Of a DNA stretch of 64,000 nucleotides, positions 59,296 through 64,000 are shown piece after piece. The notes beneath the pieces were generated by a model. The model was not told the origin of the DNA. It worked only from the letters and a program-made list of their open reading frames with translations, and ran no database searches. How positions within the stretch are numbered: position 1 is the first letter of the stretch; each line of letters starts with the position of its first letter. The position numbers and the translations under genes are program-made. Source of the stretch: Teretinema sp942493045 (GTDB lineage: Bacteria > Spirochaetota > Spirochaetia > Treponematales > Treponemataceae); assembly GCA_942493045.1 (NCBI GenBank), contig OW818665.1, positions 2,976,001-3,040,000 on the forward strand. The letters run 5' to 3'.

Positions 59296-60762
59296 ATGAA
59301 ACTGAAAATTTCCCCCATCCAACTGGCCCGGCGAATATCGCTCGGCTTCTTTTTGGGCCTGACCAGCGTACTGGCCTTTCTGCATCAAAGCGTGGCCAGT
59401 ATTCCGAACGTTGACGCCATGTGTCCCTTCGGCGGCCTCGAAACGGCCTACAAGTTATTCGCCGGCGGCGAGTTTATCAAAAAGGTCGGGCCGTCAAACA
59501 TAGCCCTGCTGGCGCTGATCATCGTCCTCGGTATCCTGCTGGCCCGCTTTTTTTGCGGCTGGATCTGCGCCTTCGGTGCCCTCCAGGGTGTCTTCGGCGC
59601 TATCGGAAGAAAACTGTTTAAGCGGCAGTTTACGGTTCCTCAAAAACTGGATAGGGTTCTGCGTTATATCAAATATCCGTTACTGGCCGGCATCCTGTAT
59701 CTGACCTGGAAAACCGGCGAGCTGATTATCCGCCCCTATGACCCCTGGGCCGCTTATGCCCATCTTTCGGCTGGACCGGCTGAACTGTTCAGCGAGTTTG
59801 CCATCGGCGCGATAATCCTCTTTGTTACCCTGGTGCTCTCGGTGATTTATGAGCGGGCCTTCTGTAAATACCTCTGCCCGCTCGGCGCCTTTAACGCCCT
59901 GCTGTCCCGCATTCCGCTCTTCCGCGTCAAGCGCGAGGCTTCCACCTGTATTTCCTGTTCCAAATGCGATCGCGTCTGCCCGATGAATGTCCAGGTGATG
60001 GCTTCCGGAACGGTGAACGACAGTGAGTGCATTTCCTGCATGGAATGCGTGACCGCCTGCCCGACCGGCAAAAAAACCCTCGGGGCCTTCTTCGCGGGAA
60101 AGCGCGTGCTGATCCTGGCCGTAGCCATAATCGCGGTGCTGCTGTATATCGGCACCATGTTTGTCGGCAAGGTTACCGGGACCATCCGCTATACCGAGCC
60201 GACCCTGACTGAACTGGCTAAACAGGGGGCCCTGAAAATTGAAGATATCAAGGGCTCCACTACCTGGGGAGAGTTAGCCTCTTCCTGGAAGGTGGACCTG
60301 AACGCGCTGTTGGCCGCCGCCGGCGTTGACCCGGCTGTAGTGCCGCCTGAAACACGCCTTAAGGATACCGCCGCCGTTGCCGGTATCCCTGACTTTGAAC
60401 CCGACACCGCCCGCTTCGCGATAGCCGGAATGCTGGGTATTGAGTATGCCGGTGAGAATGAGGTTGACAGTGACCACGAGGCGACCGCTTCGGCAGCGCC
60501 GGTGGCTTCTCAGTCGCCCGCGCCAGCCGTCCCGGCGGTTGAAGCAGCTCCTGCTGTTACCGCTTTGCGCGCGCCGGCCGGTTTCTTGCTGGAAGGCACC
60601 ATGACTGTGCGCGATGTCGCCGCTGCCCTCGGCTGGACAGAGAACCAAGTGCTGGAGAAGCTCTCTCTGAGCGCTGACCTGCCGCGGGACCGGCCCTTGC
60701 GCGAATTAAAAGACAGCTATGGATTTAACATGGCTGCCCTGAAAACCCGGATTCTCGAATAA
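59296..60762 (+). CDS. NapH/YccM-type polyferredoxin membrane protein with C-terminal helical repeats
   Basis: 488 residues. Four or five membrane segments in the first ~220 residues, the FCGWICAFGALQG motif (CxxxCxxxG-like) near 88-100 and FCKYLCPLGAF near 195, then two 4Fe-4S clusters: CISCSKCDRVCP and CISCMECVTACP (about 219-258). It should pass electrons from the membrane quinone pool to a periplasmic or cytoplasmic partner. After another membrane segment (about 273-292) two similar ~60-residue helical units follow (IKGSTTWGELASSWKVDLNALL and LEGTMTVRDVAAALGWTENQVL), joined by a Pro/Ala-rich linker. AAGGAG precedes the ATG. It is followed by the DUF3820 gene. Confidence 0.85.
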   Translation: MKLKISPIQLARRISLGFFLGLTSVLAFLHQSVASIPNVDAMCPFGGLETAYKLFAGGEFIKKVGPSNIALLALIIVLGILLARFFCGWICAFGALQGVFGAIGRKLFKRQFTVPQKLDRVLRYIKYPLLAGILYLTWKTGELIIRPYDPWAAYAHLSAGPAELFSEFAIGAIILFVTLVLSVIYERAFCKYLCPLGAFNALLSRIPLFRVKREASTCISCSKCDRVCPMNVQVMASGTVNDSECISCMECVTACPTGKKTLGAFFAGKRVLILAVAIIAVLLYIGTMFVGKVTGTIRYTEPTLTELAKQGALKIEDIKGSTTWGELASSWKVDLNALLAAAGVDPAVVPPETRLKDTAAVAGIPDFEPDTARFAIAGMLGIEYAGENEVDSDHEATASAAPVASQSPAPAVPAVEAAPAVTALRAPAGFLLEGTMTVRDVAAALGWTENQVLEKLSLSADLPRDRPLRELKDSYGFNMAALKTRILE

Positions 60763-60766
60763 ACCG

Positions 60767-60985
60767 ATGACGACAGAAGAGGAAGCGCTCCTGGAGCTGG
60801 CTAACACAAAAATGCCTTTCGGAAAATACGCCGGCCGTTATCTGGTGGATTTACCGGAAACCTATGTGCTGTGGTTCAAAGGCAAGGGTTATCCCTCCGG
60901 GAAGCTGGGCGAACAGCTGCGGGCCATCGAGGAAATAAAGACGAACGGGCTGGAGTTTCTTCTGCACCCCCTGATCCGTCGCTGA
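60767..60985 (+). CDS. DUF3820 protein
   Basis: 72 residues, full length. The core MPFGKYAGRYLVDLPETYVLWF with the conserved FGKYKG-type motif and the closing LEFLLHPL fit DUF3820 (QueD-like putative quorum/DNA-binding small proteins of unknown role). It begins four bases after the ferredoxin stop, with no ribosome site of its own visible, so translation is probably coupled. Confidence 0.8.
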   Translation: MTTEEEALLELANTKMPFGKYAGRYLVDLPETYVLWFKGKGYPSGKLGEQLRAIEEIKTNGLEFLLHPLIRR

Positions 60986-61060
60986 AAAAATTTATCCTTG
61001 ACAATGACGGAAAAGCGCTTAGTCTGGAAGTAAGCACTTTTAAGAACAAGGAGCTCAGCG

Positions 61061-61969
61061 GTGGTATTCAAGGATTCAGACTTTATTTCGAAAGATAAAC
61101 CGGAACTGGATTTTATCCTGCATAAATGGAGCAAGCGCGTCTCCCAGGATAACCGCCTGCTTCTCGGGACGGCCATAGACCGTTTCCGGTTCGACCCGGA
61201 GAACAAGCCCTTTACCCGTGAGCGGTTTTACGCCTGGGCTCTGTCTGAAGCGGTGCCTGCCACTTTGCAAGACGCCGCCGACGGTTCAGCCGGCCTCACT
61301 GTCGCCGCCGGCTCAACAGCCCGTGGTTCCGCGGACGGCAACTCCGGCGGCGCTGCCGGAGCCGACGGGAAGCCCACCTTCTTTGGAATCCCGCGCCTGG
61401 CGCTGATTATTGCCGCCGCCGTTATACTGATAATTTTGATCCTGCTGTTTTTCCGCGGCTGCGGTTTTTCTTTGAACGGAGGCTGGGGAAACCCCCGTGC
61501 CGCTGACAGTCGCCTTCAGGGCGTCGCCGGAGAGGCCGGCGCCTTTCCGGAAACCCTGGCCCCGGTGGAGACGGTAACACAGGAAACGGCCGAGGCTGAT
61601 CTGGAGCGTACCGTCAGTATTTCCGGCCTGCCCCGGGAAGCCCTGATTATCTATTTTGAGCCCGATGTCTCCAATAGTCTGACCGCCGCCGAGGACCTGA
61701 AAGTAATAGCCCTGATCTCGGCCCTGCGGCTCTTTGAGGCCGGTTCGATGACTGTGACCGGACACGCCGCTGCCGTCGGCTATCCGGAGGGCGAGCGCAA
61801 TGTCAGCGAACTGCGCTCGCGCTTTATTGCCGAACGGTTGCGCTCCGCCGGTGTGCCGGGAACGATTACCCTGCGCACTACCGGCGAAGGCTCAATGAAA
61901 ATGGTATCGGGTAGCGATATCGAAACCGCCCGGCGCCTCAGCCGCCGTATCGAGATTACCGTCCCGTAA
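61061..61969 (+). CDS. OmpA-like domain protein with one membrane segment
   Basis: 302 residues from the GTG at 61061, chosen because AAGGAG lies seven bases upstream. N-terminal ~110 residues are charged and cytoplasmic-looking, then a Gly/Ala/Ser linker, one membrane segment (LALIIAAAVILIILILLFF, about 111-129), and a C-terminal OmpA/MotB-like peptidoglycan-binding domain: VSISGLPREALIIYFEPDVSNSL, VTGHAAAVGYPEGERNVSELRSRFIAERL, TTGEGS. Such proteins link the inner membrane to the wall; a MotB-like role is possible but no MotA neighbour exists. It overlaps the pseudouridine synthase gene by 14 bases, tail to tail. Confidence 0.78.
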   Translation: MVFKDSDFISKDKPELDFILHKWSKRVSQDNRLLLGTAIDRFRFDPENKPFTRERFYAWALSEAVPATLQDAADGSAGLTVAAGSTARGSADGNSGGAAGADGKPTFFGIPRLALIIAAAVILIILILLFFRGCGFSLNGGWGNPRAADSRLQGVAGEAGAFPETLAPVETVTQETAEADLERTVSISGLPREALIIYFEPDVSNSLTAAEDLKVIALISALRLFEAGSMTVTGHAAAVGYPEGERNVSELRSRFIAERLRSAGVPGTITLRTTGEGSMKMVSGSDIETARRLSRRIEITVP

Positions 61970-62888
61970 CTGGCCAGCTCGCCGGCAGCGCGGCGGAAAT
62001 GTCGTAGACCCGCCCGCCGGCGCCGCTGAATTTCAGGCGCGCGCAGTGCAGCGCCTGGTGCTCCATGCGCAGCAGCGCACGGTCGGCGGCGCTGATGGTG
62101 CCGTCGATCAGCCTGAGGAAGAGACGGCTGTCCACTCCATAGAGTTTGTCTCCGACAACCGGATACCCGAGTGACTGCAAGGTGGCGCGGATCTGGTGGG
62201 TTTTTCCGGTTAAGAGCTGCGCTCGCACTAAGGCGGTGCCGTCCGGGTAATTAGCGACAAGTGTAAAACGGGTCTGGCAAAACCGGGCGTCCGGCGCGCT
62301 GCTTTCAGCCGCCACAAAGCGTAGTTTCTTGCGCACCGGTGAATTTTCATCCTTTACCAAATAGCCGCCGGCGTCTATTCCGCTCGGGAAAATTCCCTCC
62401 ACCAATACCAGATAGCTCTTCTCAAACCGTCCGGCGCTCATCTCCGACTGGGCCTGGGCGGCGGCTGTCGCGGTCTTGGCGGCGAGTACGATGCCGGAGG
62501 TTTCCCGGTCCAGCCGGTTTACTAAGTGCAGGGGGCCGAAGCGCTCGCTCAGGATGGACCAGAGGGTGTTATACAGATAGATGCCTGCGGGATGGCAGGG
62601 CAGGTTGGGCGGCTTGTCGATAAACACAAAATCAGCATCCTCGAAGAGGATGCCGATGGCGGTGTTGACTTCCGGCTCGTCGTAGGGTTCGGGCGTAAAG
62701 CTGACGCGGTCCCCGGCGTTCAGCGCCGTATCGCTGCGCGTCAGCTGGTCATTGAGCAACACCCGTCCGCTAGCGATATGGGCGCGCCATTGGTTTTCAT
62801 CCTGATAGGTAAAGCGGGTGATCAAAAAACGGAGCAGCGCTGAGCACTGCTCCGCCTTGGTAACGTTGATTGTGCGGGTAGGGGCCAT
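61956..62888 (-). CDS. RluA-family RNA pseudouridine synthase
   Basis: About 310 residues from the ATG at 62888, one base after the stop of the NDK-like gene; an in-frame ATG at 62963 lies inside that gene. An S4-like N-terminal part is followed by the catalytic motif HLVNRLDRETSGIVL, where the D is the nucleophile, and by the late GKTHQIRATLQSLGYPVVGDKLYG and ALHCARLKF motifs. It converts uridines to pseudouridine in rRNA or tRNA. The specific target (RluA, RluC or RluD type) cannot be named. Confidence 0.88.
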   Translation of the reverse strand: MAPTRTINVTKAEQCSALLRFLITRFTYQDENQWRAHIASGRVLLNDQLTRSDTALNAGDRVSFTPEPYDEPEVNTAIGILFEDADFVFIDKPPNLPCHPAGIYLYNTLWSILSERFGPLHLVNRLDRETSGIVLAAKTATAAAQAQSEMSAGRFEKSYLVLVEGIFPSGIDAGGYLVKDENSPVRKKLRFVAAESSAPDARFCQTRFTLVANYPDGTALVRAQLLTGKTHQIRATLQSLGYPVVGDKLYGVDSRLFLRLIDGTISAADRALLRMEHQALHCARLKFSGAGGRVYDISAALPASWPVTGR

Positions 62889-62889
62889 A

Positions 62890-64000
62890 TCAGGCCTGAA
62901 TGTTTTCCTTGAGGAAGCCGTCAATAATCGAGGCGACGCCGTTGCGGTTGATCTTGACGACACCCATCTCGCGCTTGGCGTTATCCGGGGAGTCGGAGGC
63001 GTGGGCGGTGTTGACCATCACGTTGGAGCCGAACTCGCGGCGGATTGTTCCGGCCGGCGCTTTAGACGGATCGGTGGGCCCGAGGACCTCGCGGATTTTC
63101 TCGACGGCGTTTTCGCCTTCGTAGACCAGCACCATGCACTTGCTCTTTCCGGGCTTGTCGCGCTCACCCTCCGGGCATTCGTCGGGGCGCACACCGGTCA
63201 TAAAGCCGATAATCTGGTTGAACTGTTCATGGGCAAAGGCGGTGCCGATCGTGCTAATCAGTTCGCTTTCGGCGGCGGCCGGGATCTTCATGTTGAATTT
63301 CTCGGCCAGGGTTTCCACGGCTGTCTTTCCGGCCTTGGGTCCGAGCTTGCTGATCAGGGCTTCCTCAACCGGGCCGTAGAATTCAAGGGCTTCGGAGACG
63401 GCCATCTGGTAAATTTTGGTGCCGATGATGCGCAGGCCGGTGCGGCTGAACATGTCGATTATCGTTCCGGGGCGGGAGCTGGGCACAACCCAGTTATCCG
63501 GCTTGATGATCACCAGGGTGCGTTCGATCTTCTCGGGGTTTTCATAAATCATGTTCTCGACCAGGTTAGCTTCTTTGGCCAAAAACCGGCTGAAAAGCTT
63601 CAGGTTGTCGATGCAGTGCGCGTCGTTGACCGGGGTGAAAACCACCGGCTCAAAGTACTCAACTTTTTTGGGATCGCTTTCGTCAATCACGATATCGCCA
63701 TAGGTGTCGCGGATGGTTTCGCCCTTGGCGGTTTCGGGACTGCGGCCTTCGTTGAAGATCGGACCGGCGATGTTGCGCAGTTTGCGTACGGCGTCCGGGC
63801 CCTTGAACAGCAGCATCAGCACACGGTGGCGCCGGCCATTGCTCGGGCTGAAGTTTTTAAGAATATACTCTTTTTTCAGCGCGGCGATCTGACTGTCAGT
63901 TCCGATATGCGTGATCTGGGACTCGGCATAGGCCTCGGCAAACTCGGCGGTCGGGGCGATCATTTGGGCGCCGACCAGTTCCAGCTGCAGGCGGACCAGC
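62890..64000 (-). CDS. Tandem nucleoside-diphosphate-kinase-like protein (partial, N-terminus off window)
   Basis: At least 370 residues; the frame is open beyond 64000, with the first codons LVRLQLELVGAQM ahead of the ATG at 63963. Two NDK modules are seen. The second (from ERTLVIIKPDNWVVPSS) has the active histidine in VNTAHASDSPDNAKREM. In the first, the equivalent site reads GDIVIDESDPKKVEYF, so histidine is lost and that half is probably inactive. NDK equalises nucleoside triphosphate pools by a phospho-histidine relay. A large tandem form of this kind is known in few lineages. It is followed by the pseudouridine synthase. Confidence 0.8.
   Translation of the reverse strand, partial: LVRLQLELVGAQMIAPTAEFAEAYAESQITHIGTDSQIAALKKEYILKNFSPSNGRRHRVLMLLFKGPDAVRKLRNIAGPIFNEGRSPETAKGETIRDTYGDIVIDESDPKKVEYFEPVVFTPVNDAHCIDNLKLFSRFLAKEANLVENMIYENPEKIERTLVIIKPDNWVVPSSRPGTIIDMFSRTGLRIIGTKIYQMAVSEALEFYGPVEEALISKLGPKAGKTAVETLAEKFNMKIPAAAESELISTIGTAFAHEQFNQIIGFMTGVRPDECPEGERDKPGKSKCMVLVYEGENAVEKIREVLGPTDPSKAPAGTIRREFGSNVMVNTAHASDSPDNAKREMGVVKINRNGVASIIDGFLKENIQA

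Noticed and set aside
1..64000. Search for tRNA, rRNA, CRISPR arrays, complete insertion sequences and prophage genes
   Set aside because: No cloverleaf, rRNA-like, repeat-spacer or transposase sequence was recognised by eye; tRNAscan and an IS search would be needed to exclude them fully.

Overview
The window looks like a piece of chromosome from a free-living or host-associated spirochaete-type bacterium. That assignment is an inference from style, not from a marker gene: there are many Sec lipoproteins with loose lipoboxes, a four-domain S1 protein, a tandem NDK-type protein, CotH, tocopherol-cyclase-like and PKD/beta-helix lipoproteins, and very few transcription factors. No rRNA, tRNA, CRISPR array or complete insertion sequence was seen. 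Base composition is moderately GC-rich throughout, except for a clearly AT-rich island at about 48.2-52.9 kb.

Layout. 0-2.3 kb: a pyridine-nucleotide salvage pair (pnuC, nadR-like kinase/adenylyltransferase) behind an SH3 lipoprotein. 3.3-9.8 kb: a compact operon of an NTF2-like protein, an SDR, a CrtI-like FAD enzyme, two paralogous proteins of unknown function, a tocopherol-cyclase-like protein and a PGPGW membrane protein. It is probably an undescribed lipid or isoprenoid pathway. 9.9-17.3 kb: a nucleotidyltransferase, beta-helix and CotH lipoproteins, a J-domain protein, a terpene-cyclase-like protein and an MFS exporter. 17.4-24.9 kb: ribosomal protein S1, a CoA-disulfide reductase with two rhodanese domains, a secreted DNA/RNA endonuclease, RlmN, a response regulator and a beta carbonic anhydrase. 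25-30.9 kb: a solute-binding protein, an orphan HipA kinase coupled to an EEP-type nuclease, a large proline/threonine-rich lipoprotein and a flavodoxin-like secreted protein. 31-37.9 kb: a TPR/PLDc_N protein, an orphan DNA methyltransferase, an RDD protein, a propeller-GGDEF diguanylate cyclase, an unknown protein and Tag glycosylase. 37.9-48.1 kb: a PP-loop sugar amidotransferase, a PKD/beta-helix lipoprotein, a MazF-type toxin-antitoxin pair, a DfsB-type protein, and a three-gene secreted operon containing a Memo-family lipoprotein. 48.2-58.2 kb: an AT-rich cassette-like island (ankyrin protein, esterase, acetyltransferase, unknown protein) leading into a 1948-residue secreted RHS polymorphic toxin. 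Its tip is an L,D-transpeptidase-like domain, and a signal-peptide-bearing candidate immunity gene overlaps its stop. 58.3-64 kb: YwbE, a LysE exporter, a NapH/YccM-type ferredoxin membrane protein, a DUF3820 protein, an OmpA-like protein, an RluA-type pseudouridine synthase and a partial tandem NDK protein.

Two regulatory themes stand out. First, several genes have a good sigma-70-type promoter whose -10 box ends 6-7 bases before the ATG, so their mRNAs should be leaderless, while most neighbours carry ordinary Shine-Dalgarno sites. Second, the RHS toxin gene has a perfect 10-bp inverted repeat whose 3' arm contains its ribosome binding site, a candidate translational lock. The strongest candidates for a new system are the RHS/L,D-transpeptidase toxin with its periplasmic immunity partner, and the 3.3-9.3 kb six-gene pathway.
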